Shown in pieces: positions 25,964-34,795 of a DNA stretch of 64,000 nt. Each line of letters starts with the position of its first letter. Position 1 is the stretch's first letter. Source of the DNA: Rubrivivax sp. (GTDB lineage: Bacteria; Pseudomonadota; Gammaproteobacteria; Burkholderiales; Burkholderiaceae_C); assembly GCA_030653385.1 (NCBI GenBank), contig JAURZM010000007.1, positions 124,001-188,000 of the forward strand, in the 5' to 3' direction. Made by a program: the position numbers and the translations under genes. The notes under the pieces are model-generated. The model did no database searches, was not told the DNA's origin, and worked only from the letters and a program-made list of their open reading frames with translations.

Positions 25964-27232
25964 GTGGGCCTGAAGCCCTGGCGGCGCCTGCTGTGGCTGC
26001 TGCTGACGCTGCTGGCGGTATTGGCCCTGGTGGTCGTGGCGGCGTCCAGCGCGGCCCTGCAATCCGAACCGGCCGTGGCCCAGGATGCCGCCATCGGCCA
26101 CGACGACGTGGCCCGTGCGCTGTCACTGCTGCGCACCCACGACCCGCGCCGCGCACGCGCCGGCGCGGTCAGCACGGCATTGGTGCGCGAACGCGATGTC
26201 GAGGTGATGCTGAGCCACGGTGCCCGGCGCTGGGTGCAGGCCGGCAGCCGGGTCAGCTTTCAGCGCCATGCGGCCACACTGCAACTCAGTGCCCACCTGC
26301 CGCCCAACCCCTTTGGTCGCTGGCTGAACATTGACCTGGAACTGGCCGAAACCAGCGGCCTGCCGGCTGTTCAGCAGTTGCGCGTGGGCCGACTGCCGGT
26401 GCCGGCCTGGCTGGCCGAATGGACCGTGGTGCAGCTGGCCAGCCACCTGGGTGTGCAGGCCGAACTGGACCTGGTCGGCCAGGTCGTGAAGCGTGTGCGT
26501 TTCCTGCCGCAGCAGTCGCTGGTCACTTACGCATGGCAAAACGACAGCATGAGCAGACTGCTCGACGGCCTGCTGCCGGCCGATGAACTGGCCAGGCTGC
26601 GTGTGTATTCCGACCGCGTCACGGCGCTGTCCTGGAACGAACCGCAGAGCTGGGACATGCCGCTGGTGGCGGTGCTGCAGCCCATGTTCGAACTGGCTCG
26701 CCAGCGCGCGGCAGCGGGCGGCGATGCCGCGGCCGAAAACCGCGCCGCGCTGACCGTGCTGACGCTGATGGCCAACGGCCGTGGCATCGGCACCGTGGTG
26801 CCTTCGGCCCGCCAGTGGCCCAGGCCACGGCCGGTGCGCCTGCTGCTGGCCGGGCGCACCGACTTCCCGCTGCACTTTCTGGTATCGGCGGCCTTGGCCA
26901 CCGAAGGCACAGGCCCCTTGTCGCAAGCCATCGGCCTGTACAAGGAAGTCACCGATTCGCGACGGGGCAGCGGCTTCAGCTTCCAGGACATGGCCGCCAA
27001 CCGCGCCGGCACCCGTTTCGGCGAATTGCTGTTGCGCGAACCGCAGGCCATGCAGCAACGTCTGGCCGCGCCCCTGCGCGATGAAGACCTGGTGCCCGCC
27101 GTGCAGGACCTGCCCGAGTACATGCCCGAGGCCGAGTTCCTGCGCCGCTTTGGCGGTGTCGGCGCCCCGGCCTATGAACGGGTGTTGAGCGACATCGACA
27201 GCCGCATCACCGGGCTACGGCTGCTGCGCTGA
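25964..27232 (+). CDS. membrane-anchored protein of unknown function
   Basis: 422 residues from a GTG at 25964 (VGLKPWRRLLWLLLTLLAVLAL), chosen because it puts a single membrane helix at the N-terminus; no ATG fits. The remainder looks like a large periplasmic domain with no cysteine-rich or catalytic motif I recognise (blocks RARAGAVSTALVRERDVEVML, LPPNPFGRWLNIDLEL, FSFQDMAANRAGTRFGELLL). Helix-rich C-terminal half. Codon use matches the neighbours, so it is a real chromosomal gene. Its 3' end overlaps that of the convergent methyltransferase gene by 18 bases. Confidence 0.65.
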   Translation: MGLKPWRRLLWLLLTLLAVLALVVVAASSAALQSEPAVAQDAAIGHDDVARALSLLRTHDPRRARAGAVSTALVRERDVEVMLSHGARRWVQAGSRVSFQRHAATLQLSAHLPPNPFGRWLNIDLELAETSGLPAVQQLRVGRLPVPAWLAEWTVVQLASHLGVQAELDLVGQVVKRVRFLPQQSLVTYAWQNDSMSRLLDGLLPADELARLRVYSDRVTALSWNEPQSWDMPLVAVLQPMFELARQRAAAGGDAAAENRAALTVLTLMANGRGIGTVVPSARQWPRPRPVRLLLAGRTDFPLHFLVSAALATEGTGPLSQAIGLYKEVTDSRRGSGFSFQDMAANRAGTRFGELLLREPQAMQQRLAAPLRDEDLVPAVQDLPEYMPEAEFLRRFGGVGAPAYERVLSDIDSRITGLRLLR

Positions 27233-28498
27233 ACCGGCAGCGGGTGTGGCGCGGCCGCCGGGGCCGGCACCTGCCGTCATGTCGAAGCGAAACAGGCGAC
27301 ATTCGATGGCGCCGTTGAACAGCGGCACACGGCGCGATTCCTTCAGGCGCATCAGCGTCGGCAGTTTCATCTCGGGGCTCAGCAGCCAGGCCGTCCAGCC
27401 CGCGTAGTGGCGCTTCCAGTGGCCGGCCAGATTGCTGAAAAACTCGGCCGGCGTGCCACCGCCTTCGAAGTTTTCGCGCGGGGCGCGTGATTCACGCGCT
27501 TCGCTTCTTTCGCCACGTTCACCCCGTTCACCACGACCGGAACCCTGACCCTTGGCGTCGATGCGTTCGCCGTACGGCGGGTTCATCAGGATCACACCCG
27601 ATGGCAGTGGCGGCAGGCGCTGCAGCGCGTCGGCGGTCTTGAATTCGATGGCCTGGCGCACACCGGCCCGTTCTGCGTTGCGCACCGCAAAGTCGGTCAT
27701 GCGAAAGCTCACGTCACCGGCAAACAGGGCCACCGCGGGTGCGTGAACCCGGGCCTTGGCCGCTTGCTGCAGTTCGCGCCACTGGGTCATGAAGGGTCGG
27801 AAGGGCAGCATGCGTTCGAAGGCAAAACGGCGCAGGCTGCCGGGTGCGATGCCACAGGCCATCTGCGCCGCTTCGATGACGATGGTGCCGGCGCCGCAGC
27901 AGGGGTCCAGCAAGGGCCCGTCTTCGGCGCGGCCCTGCCAGCCGGCAGCGGCCAGCATCGCAGCGGCCAGCGTTTCCTTCAGCGGCGCTTCGCCGGTGTC
28001 TTCACGCCAGCCGCGCTTGAAGAGGGCGTCGCCCGAGGTGTCGACGTACAGCGTGGCGTGTTCCGGGCCCACGAACAACGCAATCGGCAGGTCGGGCCAG
28101 CGCGTGTCGACACTGGGCCGCGCGCCGGTGGCTTCGCGCACGGTGTCGCAGACGGCGTCCTTGATGCGCAAGGCGCTGAAGTTCAGGCTTTGCAGAGGGC
28201 TGCGCTGGGCGCTCACGTCGACGCGCAATGTCTGCTCGGGCGTGATCCAGTGGTTCCAGTCCACGCGCATCGCCAGGTCGTACAGGTCGTGTTCGTCGCG
28301 ATAGGGGCCGTCGACCAAGGGCCACAACACGCGCGTGGCGAGGCGGCTTTCCAGGTTCAGCGTCATGGCCATGCGCTCGTTGCCTTCGACCCACACACCA
28401 CCGCGCGTGGCCTCGGCGGCCACGCCCGTGATGCGAAGCACCTCGTCGGCCAGCAGCGCTTCCACGCCACCGGCACAGGGCAGGAAGAGCGTTGTCAT
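27215..28498 (-). CDS. THUMP-domain 23S rRNA guanine-N2 methyltransferase (RlmL-type)
   Basis: 427 residues from the ATG at 28498, which overlaps the rpoN stop (ATGA). N-terminal THUMP-like RNA-binding region, then a Rossmann methyltransferase with DPCCGAGTIVIEAA (SAM site) and the N-P-P-Y motif in MNPPYGER. This matches the N-terminal half of E. coli RlmL (guanine 2445 of 23S rRNA); the fused RlmK half is absent. Between the NPPY block and the next conserved block sits a low-complexity insertion of GER repeats. Cotranslation with rpoN is unusual and may be only positional. Confidence 0.85.
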   Translation of the reverse strand: MTTLFLPCAGGVEALLADEVLRITGVAAEATRGGVWVEGNERMAMTLNLESRLATRVLWPLVDGPYRDEHDLYDLAMRVDWNHWITPEQTLRVDVSAQRSPLQSLNFSALRIKDAVCDTVREATGARPSVDTRWPDLPIALFVGPEHATLYVDTSGDALFKRGWREDTGEAPLKETLAAAMLAAAGWQGRAEDGPLLDPCCGAGTIVIEAAQMACGIAPGSLRRFAFERMLPFRPFMTQWRELQQAAKARVHAPAVALFAGDVSFRMTDFAVRNAERAGVRQAIEFKTADALQRLPPLPSGVILMNPPYGERIDAKGQGSGRGERGERGERSEARESRAPRENFEGGGTPAEFFSNLAGHWKRHYAGWTAWLLSPEMKLPTLMRLKESRRVPLFNGAIECRLFRFDMTAGAGPGGRATPAAGSAQQP

Positions 28499-30018
28499 AT
28501 CGCCTTGCGCAAACCGGCCGGCGCGATCTTCAGCGCTTCGCGGTACTTGGCCACCGTGCGGCGCGCGACCTGGATGCCCTGCTCTTCGAGCATCGAGCTG
28601 ATCTGGTTGTCCGACAGCGGCTTGGCGTTGTCCTCGGCCGTCACGAACTGCTGGATCAGCGCACGCACCGCCGTGCTGCTGGCATTGCCACCGGCGTCGG
28701 TGTTCAGGCTGCTGCCGAAGAAGTATTTCAGCTCGAAGGTGCCTTGCGGCGTGGCCATGTACTTGGCCGTGGTCACGCGCGAAATCGTGCTTTCGTGCAG
28801 ACCCAGTTCGTCGGCAATCTCGCGCAGCACCAGCGGCTTCATCGCGATGGCGCCATGCGTGAAAAAGCCCTTCTGCCGCTCGACGATGGCCTTGCTGACA
28901 CGCAGGATGGTGTCGAAGCGCTGCTGGATGTTCTTCACGAACCAGCGCGCTTCCTGCAGCCGCGACGACATGCCCGGGTTGGCCGACGCGCCACGCAAAC
29001 CCCGTGCGGCCTGGGCGTAGATGTCGTTGATGCGCAGCTTGGGCATGACGTCGGGGTTCAGTGTGACGCTGACGCCGCGACCGGTTTTGCGCACGATGAC
29101 ATCGGGCACGATGATGTTGCCTTCGGCTGGTGAAAAGGGCCGCCCGGGCTTGGGCTCGCAGGCGCGGATCAGTTCCTGCGCCTGGCGCACCATGTCTTCG
29201 TCGGCGCCGGTCAGCGCCGTCAGGCGCTTCATGTCGCGCTTGGCCAGCAGCTCCAGGTATTGCTCGCAGATGCGCAGCGCCACCTGACGCGCCGCGCACT
29301 TGGGCGTGGCCCTGATCTGCAGCGCCAGGCATTCGCCCAGGCTGCTGGCGCCAATGCCCAGCGGGTCCAGGCTCTGCAACCAGCGCAAGCCGCAGCGCAG
29401 ACGTTCGTCCAGCGACTCGCGCGCCTCTTCGCCTTCGATGCCCAGCATCGCCGCCAGGCGCTCGGCAATGTCTGCCAGTGTGTCGGCCAGGTAACCGTCA
29501 CCGTCCAGCGATTCGATCAGCACCTCGATGGCCGCGTGGTCCTCGGCGCTCAGCCGCATGCCCACCAGTTGCGAGCGCAGGTGGTCCTGCAGCGACGTGG
29601 AACTGCCGCGCCGCTCGTGCGGGTCCATGTCGTCGCCTTCGCCAGTGGGCGCGGCGCTGCTGGGCGTTTCGCGGATGCCGTCGAAATCGTCCTTTTCGGT
29701 GCCGTTTTCCCAGTCGTCGCGTTCGGTGGTGCCGAACTCTTCGGCGCGCAGCTCGCTCGCACCTTCAGCGGCGTCGGGAGCATCGGGCGCATCGGCCGTG
29801 CTGTCGGCCACACGGTCGGCGGCCTGGCGTTCAGGCGGTGTTTCGAAAGGCGTGGCCGCGCCTTCTTCTTCCATTTCCAGGAAGGGGTTCTGGTCGAGCA
29901 TCTGCCCCACTTCCTGGTGCAGCTCCAGCGTGGACAGCTGCAAGAGGCGGATGGACTGCTGCAGCTGGGGCGTGAGCGCCAGATGCTGGGACAGGCGTAC
30001 CTGGAGTGACGGCTTCAT
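28495..30018 (-). CDS. rpoN: RNA polymerase sigma-54 factor
   Basis: 507 residues. Region I begins MKPSLQVRLSQHLALTPQLQQSIRLLQLS, region II is acidic (about residues 60-130), and the C-terminus carries the RpoN box ARRTVAKYRE. Sigma-54 directs RNA polymerase to -24/-12 promoters that need AAA+ activators, classically in nitrogen metabolism. It lies 14 bases downstream of lptB on the same strand. In many relatives hpf and ptsN follow rpoN directly; here they lie 26 kb away and an RlmL-type gene takes that place. Confidence 0.97.
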   Translation of the reverse strand: MKPSLQVRLSQHLALTPQLQQSIRLLQLSTLELHQEVGQMLDQNPFLEMEEEGAATPFETPPERQAADRVADSTADAPDAPDAAEGASELRAEEFGTTERDDWENGTEKDDFDGIRETPSSAAPTGEGDDMDPHERRGSSTSLQDHLRSQLVGMRLSAEDHAAIEVLIESLDGDGYLADTLADIAERLAAMLGIEGEEARESLDERLRCGLRWLQSLDPLGIGASSLGECLALQIRATPKCAARQVALRICEQYLELLAKRDMKRLTALTGADEDMVRQAQELIRACEPKPGRPFSPAEGNIIVPDVIVRKTGRGVSVTLNPDVMPKLRINDIYAQAARGLRGASANPGMSSRLQEARWFVKNIQQRFDTILRVSKAIVERQKGFFTHGAIAMKPLVLREIADELGLHESTISRVTTAKYMATPQGTFELKYFFGSSLNTDAGGNASSTAVRALIQQFVTAEDNAKPLSDNQISSMLEEQGIQVARRTVAKYREALKIAPAGLRKAI

Positions 30019-30032
30019 GGGAGCAGCCGGAG

Positions 30033-30797
30033 CTACATTTTGAAGTGCTCGCCGAGGTACACCTTGCGTACCTGGGCGTCGGAAACGATCTCGTGCGGTG
30101 TGCCTTCGGCCAGCACGCTGCCTTCACTGATGATGTAGGCGCGGTCGCAGATGCCCAGCGTCTCACGCACGTTGTGGTCGGTGATGAGCACGCCGATGCC
30201 ACGCGAACGCAGGAAACCGATGATGCGCTGGATCTCGATCACGGCGATCGGGTCGACGCCGGCAAAAGGCTCGTCCAGCAAGATGAATCGTGGCTGGGTG
30301 GCCAGCGCGCGGGCGATCTCCACGCGCCGCCGCTCGCCGCCCGACAAGGCCGGCGCGGGTGAGTCACGCAGCTTGTCGATGGACAGGTCGCGCAGCAGCT
30401 TTTCCAGCAGCTCTTCGATCAACGCCGGCTTGAGCGCCCGGCCGTCGGGCCCGATCTGCAGTTCCAGCACGGCACGGATGTTTTCCTCCACCGTCAGCTT
30501 GCGGAAAATCGAGGCCTCTTGCGGCAGGTAACTCAGCCCCAGCCGCGAGCGGCGGTGGATGGGCAGGCCCTGCACCGCCTGGCCGTCGATGCGGATCTCG
30601 CCCTCGTCGGGCCGCACCAGGCCCACCACCATGTAGAAGGTGGTGGTCTTGCCGGCCCCGTTGGGGCCCAGCAGGCCCACCACTTCACCGGCGCCCACCG
30701 CCAGGTGCACGTCTTTCACCACCATGCGCTGGCCGTAGCTCTTGCGCAGGTGTTCGGCTTCCAGGCGGCTGCCTGAACTGCTGGTGGCTGGGTCCAT
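30033..30797 (-). CDS. lptB: LPS export ABC transporter ATPase
   Basis: 254 residues with Walker A GPNGAGKTT, the Q-loop region LPQEASIFRKLTVEENI, signature LSGGERRR and Walker B ILLDEPFAGVDP, all typical of LptB. It powers LptFG extraction of lipopolysaccharide from the inner membrane. Its ATG shares a base with the lptA stop (TGATG), so the two are translationally coupled. An N-terminal extension of about 10 residues (DPATSSSGSRLE) precedes the family start. Confidence 0.96.
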   Translation of the reverse strand: MDPATSSSGSRLEAEHLRKSYGQRMVVKDVHLAVGAGEVVGLLGPNGAGKTTTFYMVVGLVRPDEGEIRIDGQAVQGLPIHRRSRLGLSYLPQEASIFRKLTVEENIRAVLELQIGPDGRALKPALIEELLEKLLRDLSIDKLRDSPAPALSGGERRRVEIARALATQPRFILLDEPFAGVDPIAVIEIQRIIGFLRSRGIGVLITDHNVRETLGICDRAYIISEGSVLAEGTPHEIVSDAQVRKVYLGEHFKM

Positions 30798-31420
30798 CAG
30801 CGTCGCTCTCCGAGCGCACGCGAAGGGGTCAGGGGCGAGGTGGCCGGCGCCGAAGCCGCCGGCTCGACCCGCGGGCTCAGCACGGCGCGCACGCGGCCAG
30901 TGGGGTTGGTGGCTGTCTTGGCCCCGCCTTCGACCTTGAAGACCTCGGCGGTGTTGTCCCAGATGATGGTGGCGCCGGTGATCTCGTCGGCCACCGTGCC
31001 ACCGCGCAATCGCCTCACGGCCCCGTTGCCCAGGAAGCGCAAGGTGTCGGCACGGCCGTCGAACTCGATGCGCTCGGCGGTGCCTTCCACGGTTTCGTCG
31101 ACGCCGTCGCGGCGCTGGCGCCAGCTGGCCGGGCGCGCCGGCGAGCCCATGGCCGTCGCGGCCCGGTAGCCGTCGGGCATTTCGCGCATTTCCACACGCT
31201 CGGCACGCAACACCATCGATCCCTGCGAGATGACGACGTTGCCCGAATACACCAGCACCTGGCGCTGCAGGTCAATGACGCCGTCACGGTCCGCCTCGAT
31301 CACCCAGGGTTGAGTCCGGTCGCCTTTTTCAGCCCGGCTCTGACCTGCCGGCAAGGCGCAGGCCAGTGCCAGCGACAAGCTCAGCAAGACGGGGGGAAGG
31401 CGGAAAGACCGGGTTGACAT
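30797..31420 (-). CDS. lptA: LPS transport periplasmic protein LptA
   Basis: 207 residues from the ATG at 31420 (MSTRSFRLPPVLLSL); further in-frame ATGs at 31465 and 31489 exist but this one gives a clean signal peptide. The OstA-like domain follows: QVLVYSGNVVISQGSMVLRAERVEM, then FLGNGAVRRLRGGTVADEITGATI and FKVEGG. LptA builds the periplasmic bridge carrying LPS to LptDE. The C-terminus is Ala/Pro-rich. The usual upstream partner lptC and kdsC/kdsD are not adjacent; dsbA is. Confidence 0.9.
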   Translation of the reverse strand: MSTRSFRLPPVLLSLSLALACALPAGQSRAEKGDRTQPWVIEADRDGVIDLQRQVLVYSGNVVISQGSMVLRAERVEMREMPDGYRAATAMGSPARPASWRQRRDGVDETVEGTAERIEFDGRADTLRFLGNGAVRRLRGGTVADEITGATIIWDNTAEVFKVEGGAKTATNPTGRVRAVLSPRVEPAASAPATSPLTPSRALGERR

Positions 31421-31490
31421 CGGTTCGGCATGAAAGTTGCAGGGCAGTATAGCCACAACATCCATGCCGGCAGCTGACACCCGGCCCAAG

Positions 31491-31510
31491 GCGGTGTGAA
31501 TTCACGCCGC
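31491..31510. promoter_or_regulatory. 20-base perfect-centre palindrome between dsbA and lptA
   Basis: GCGGTGTGAATTCACGCCGC: ten pairs with one T-G pair and no loop, centred on GTGAATTCAC. It lies about 43 bases past the dsbA stop and 70 bases before lptA. The lack of a loop suits a protein-binding operator better than a terminator. The binding protein is unknown. Confidence 0.4.
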
Positions 31511-31553
31511 GGTCACCAGCGGGGCTGCTGCCTCGGGCCGGCCCAGGCGCCGA

Positions 31554-32204
31554 TCAGGCCTTCTGGCGCGCCAGCTGGATCAGGAAGTCGGCCACCGCCA
31601 CTGCGCGCTCGTGGTTACCTGCCAGCGAGGCCGAAGTGTAAAAGCGGCCGTTGATGCCCAGCGCGGGCACACCGTCGATCTTGTAGGCGTCTGCCAACTG
31701 CTTGGCGCGATTGGCCTTGGTGGTGACGCTGAAGGACTTCATCGTTGCTGACAGCTTGGCACCGTCCACGCCATTGGCGTTGGCAAACGCCACGATGTCG
31801 GATTCACTGCCCAGGCGGCGGTTCTGCTGATGGATGGCGGCAAAGACCTTGCGATGCATGGCATCGAGCTGACCCATTTCTTCGAGGGCGTAGAACAGTT
31901 TCTGGTGCTGCTGGTGCGGCGCCATGAAACCCACCGGCACCTGGCGGAAGCTCACGTCGGCGGGAAACTTCTTGACCCAGGCTTCCAGCGTGGGCTCGAA
32001 AGCGTAACAGTGGGGGCAGCCGTACCAGAAAAACTCGACCACTTCGATCTTCTTGTCGGGTGTGGGCAAGGTCACCGGCGCCGGGGTGGACAGCCGCACG
32101 TAATGTGTCCCCTCCTTGGGCGCGCCCTGGGCGCTGGCCGCGCCGCTCAGGGCCAGGCCCAGGCCGGCACCAGCCAGTTGCTTGGAGAAGTCGCGCCTTT
32201 GCAT
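31554..32204 (-). CDS. dsbA: thiol:disulfide interchange protein DsbA
   Basis: 216 residues from the ATG at 32204 (AAAGG upstream). The signal peptide begins MQRRDFSKQLAGAG, whose RRDFSK resembles a twin-arginine motif, ending near ASA. The thioredoxin-fold active site is Cys-Pro-His-Cys in FFWYGCPHCYAFEP, with the cis-Pro region VPALGING. It oxidises cysteine pairs in periplasmic proteins. It follows the SPOR-domain gene and argS on the same strand with a 77-base gap. Confidence 0.95.
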   Translation of the reverse strand: MQRRDFSKQLAGAGLGLALSGAASAQGAPKEGTHYVRLSTPAPVTLPTPDKKIEVVEFFWYGCPHCYAFEPTLEAWVKKFPADVSFRQVPVGFMAPHQQHQKLFYALEEMGQLDAMHRKVFAAIHQQNRRLGSESDIVAFANANGVDGAKLSATMKSFSVTTKANRAKQLADAYKIDGVPALGINGRFYTSASLAGNHERAVAVADFLIQLARQKA

Positions 32205-32281
32205 GAATAACCTTTCGAATGACGAAGTGATCGGTGGTGGAGTCGGCACCCGGGTGCCGGTTCCCTGCAGCAGGTCGGTCT

Positions 32282-32941
32282 TCAGGCCTTCTCGACGCGC
32301 ACGATCTGCGCTTCGATGCCTTGTTCCTGCAACTTCAATTGCAAAGCCTCAGCTTCTGCACGCGATTTGAAGGGCCCCAGGCGAACCCGGTACACCGTGC
32401 GCCCCGCCTGTTCGCGTTCGCTGATCTTGGCCGACTGGCCCACGATCGCAAGCTTGGCCCGCTGCTGCTCGGCATCTTCACTTCGTGTGAAGGCCCCGGC
32501 CTGCACAAAGAAGATGAACGGTTCAGCCACCGCTGCGGTGGACCGGGCCGCCGAAGAAGCCGCGTCAGCCGCAGCCGGCGGGGTGGCGCGGCCGGCCAAA
32601 ATGGCGGCCGGGTCGCGCGAGGACGGCGGCACGACCGGCTCAACTGTCACACCCGGGGTCACGGCCGAAGCGGGCGGCGGGTTGGGCTGCGTCGCTGCAC
32701 TGCCGCCACCGGCAGCGCTGGCGGCACGCGCCGCCGTACGGCCGCCCAGGGCCGCGTTGGGGTCCCAGTTGCGGTTGCGTTCGGCCTCCGCCGTGTCCAT
32801 TTCCGCCGTGCGCTGCGGCACCTTGTTGACAAAGGGCACCGGCACCTTGGTGATGTACAGCGCCACCACCAGCGCCAGCGCCAGACCGACGAGCAGCCCC
32901 ACCACCAGGCCGATGGCAAAACCACCACGTTGTTGGATCAT
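32282..32941 (-). CDS. SPOR-domain cell-division-type membrane protein
   Basis: 219 residues. One N-terminal membrane helix ([24 protein letters not shown]), a disordered Ala/Pro/Gly linker, and a C-terminal SPOR domain ([21 protein letters not shown] ... [18 protein letters not shown]). SPOR domains bind denuded septal peptidoglycan; FtsN is the best-known example and has the same layout. Its ATG overlaps the argS stop (ATGA). Confidence 0.88.
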   Translation of the reverse strand: MIQQRGGFAIGLVVGLLVGLALALVVALYITKVPVPFVNKVPQRTAEMDTAEAERNRNWDPNAALGGRTAARAASAAGGGSAATQPNPPPASAVTPGVTVEPVVPPSSRDPAAILAGRATPPAAADAASSAARSTAAVAEPFIFFVQAGAFTRSEDAEQQRAKLAIVGQSAKISEREQAGRTVYRVRLGPFKSRAEAEALQLKLQEQGIEAQIVRVEKA

Positions 32942-34677
32942 GCGTTCACCTCGGCGGCCGCAGCCGCTGCACTGGGGATGTCCCGGTTCATCGACGCCGG
33001 TGCCGACACACCCAGCACGGCCAGCGCGTTGCGCAGCACCTGTGCCGTGGCGGCCAGCAGCGCCATGCGGGCGCGTGCCAGCGCCACGTCGTCAACCAGG
33101 AACCGTTCTGCCGCGTAGTAGGCGTGGAATGCCGCCGCCAGTTCGCGCAGGTAAAACGCCACGTCGTGCGGCGCAAACTCGGCCGCGGCGCGGGTCAGCA
33201 TCTCGGGGTACTCGGCCAGCTTGACCATCAGCGCGGCTTCGCTGGGTGCAGTCAGCAGCGACAGATGGGCGTCTTCGAAGTGCTGGCCGCCGCCGTGCTG
33301 CTGCTCATAGGCGGCCAGCACCGAGCAGATGCGTGCATGGGCGTACTGCACATAGAACACCGGGTTTTCGTCGTTGGCCTTCAGCGCCAGGTCGACGTCG
33401 AAGGTGAATTCGGTGTCGGCCTTGCGGCTGATGAGGAAAAAGCGCACCGCGTCGCGGCTGGTCCAGTCGATCAGGTCGCGCACCGACACCGAAGTGCCCG
33501 CGCGCTTGGACATCTTCACCTCCTGGCCGCCCTTCATGACCGCGATCATCTTGTACAGCACGTAGTCGGGGTATCCGGCCGGGATGCCCAGGCCCACGGC
33601 TTGCAGCCCGGCCCGCACCCGCGCCACGGTGCCGTGGTGGTCACTGCCCTGCACGTTGATGACCTTGCTGTAACCCCGTTCGAATTTGGCCAGGTGGTAG
33701 GCCACGTCGGGCACGAAGTAGGTGTAGCTGCCGTCCTGCTTGCGCATGACACGGTCCTTGTCGTCGCCGTAGTCGGTGGTGCGCAACCACAGCGCGCCAC
33801 CTTCTTCATAGGTCTTGCCGGCGGCCACCAGGCGCTTGACGGTGTCTTCGACACGGCCACTGGTGTAGAGGCTGCTTTCCAGGAAGTAGTGGTCGAAGTG
33901 CACGCCGAAGGCACGCAGGTCCAGGTCCTGTTCGTGGCGCAGGAAGGCCACGGCAAACTGCGTGATGGCGTGCAGGTCGTTGACGTCACCGCTGGCGGTG
34001 AAGCTGCGGTCGTCGGCCTGCACGGTCTTGCGGGCAGCAAAGTCGGCGGCGATGTCGGCGATGTAGTCGCCGTTGTAGGCGGCTTCGGGCCAGCCGGCGT
34101 CGCCGGGTTTCAGGCCCTGCAGCCGGCGCTGCACCGACAGACCCAGGTTGTTGATCTGCACACCGGCATCGTTGTAATAAAACTCGCGCAGCACCTCGTC
34201 GCCCTGGCTCTGCAGCAGGCTGCAGATGCAGTCGCCCAGGGCCGCATTGCGGCCGTGACCCACGTGCAGCGGGCCGGTGGGGTTGGCCGAGACAAACTCG
34301 ACCATCACCTTCTTGCCACTGCGTGGCTGGCTGCCGAAGCTGTCCTGCGCGGTCAGCACCTCGGCCACCACGGCCTGTTTGGCGGCGGCGGCCAGGCGCA
34401 GGTTGATGAAACCCGGGCCGGCGATTTCCAGTGCCTGCACCCAGCGCTGCACCGCCGGCTGCTGGTCCAGCAGGTCGACCAGGCGCTGCGCCAGTTCACG
34501 CGGGTTCTTCTTGAGCGGCCTGGCCAGCTGCATGGCGCTGGTGACGGCCAGATCGCCGTGGCTGGCCTGCTTGGGCGACTCGAAGTTGGCCTCGGGGGTG
34601 GCCACGCCGGCCTCGCCCGCCAGCTGGGCCAGCGCTGTCTGCAGCGCCTGCCGCAAGTCCTGCTTCACTTGGATCAT
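32938..34677 (-). CDS. argS: arginyl-tRNA synthetase
   Basis: 579 residues, normal length for the family. Class I signatures: the HIGH equivalent in [17 protein letters not shown] and the KMSKS equivalent [12 protein letters not shown], plus the C-terminal anticodon-binding DALR domain. It charges tRNA-Arg. First of the leftward set argS - SPOR - dsbA - lptA - lptB - rpoN, though spacing suggests several promoters. Divergent from the Ser/Thr kinase gene, with 118 bases between start codons. Confidence 0.97.
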   Translation of the reverse strand: MIQVKQDLRQALQTALAQLAGEAGVATPEANFESPKQASHGDLAVTSAMQLARPLKKNPRELAQRLVDLLDQQPAVQRWVQALEIAGPGFINLRLAAAAKQAVVAEVLTAQDSFGSQPRSGKKVMVEFVSANPTGPLHVGHGRNAALGDCICSLLQSQGDEVLREFYYNDAGVQINNLGLSVQRRLQGLKPGDAGWPEAAYNGDYIADIAADFAARKTVQADDRSFTASGDVNDLHAITQFAVAFLRHEQDLDLRAFGVHFDHYFLESSLYTSGRVEDTVKRLVAAGKTYEEGGALWLRTTDYGDDKDRVMRKQDGSYTYFVPDVAYHLAKFERGYSKVINVQGSDHHGTVARVRAGLQAVGLGIPAGYPDYVLYKMIAVMKGGQEVKMSKRAGTSVSVRDLIDWTSRDAVRFFLISRKADTEFTFDVDLALKANDENPVFYVQYAHARICSVLAAYEQQHGGGQHFEDAHLSLLTAPSEAALMVKLAEYPEMLTRAAAEFAPHDVAFYLRELAAAFHAYYAAERFLVDDVALARARMALLAATAQVLRNALAVLGVSAPASMNRDIPSAAAAAAEVNA

Positions 34678-34795
34678 GGGGCGATTCTACTTTTGGGGGC
34701 CCAGGCAGGTTCGAGATGGCGCCGCTTTGTCGCCTTGTTCGGGCCATCGCGACGGCGGCGGGTGGGCGACCATCGTGCCGCATCCCCTGGCCACC

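Noticed and set aside
27215-29332. Fusion of the RlmL-type enzyme to a 278-residue N-terminal extension
   Set aside because: The extension is the out-of-frame reading of rpoN; the ATG at 28498 overlaps the rpoN stop and begins the conserved protein.
31491-31510. Palindrome as a dsbA intrinsic terminator
   Set aside because: There is no loop and no T-run on the minus strand, so an operator is the better reading.
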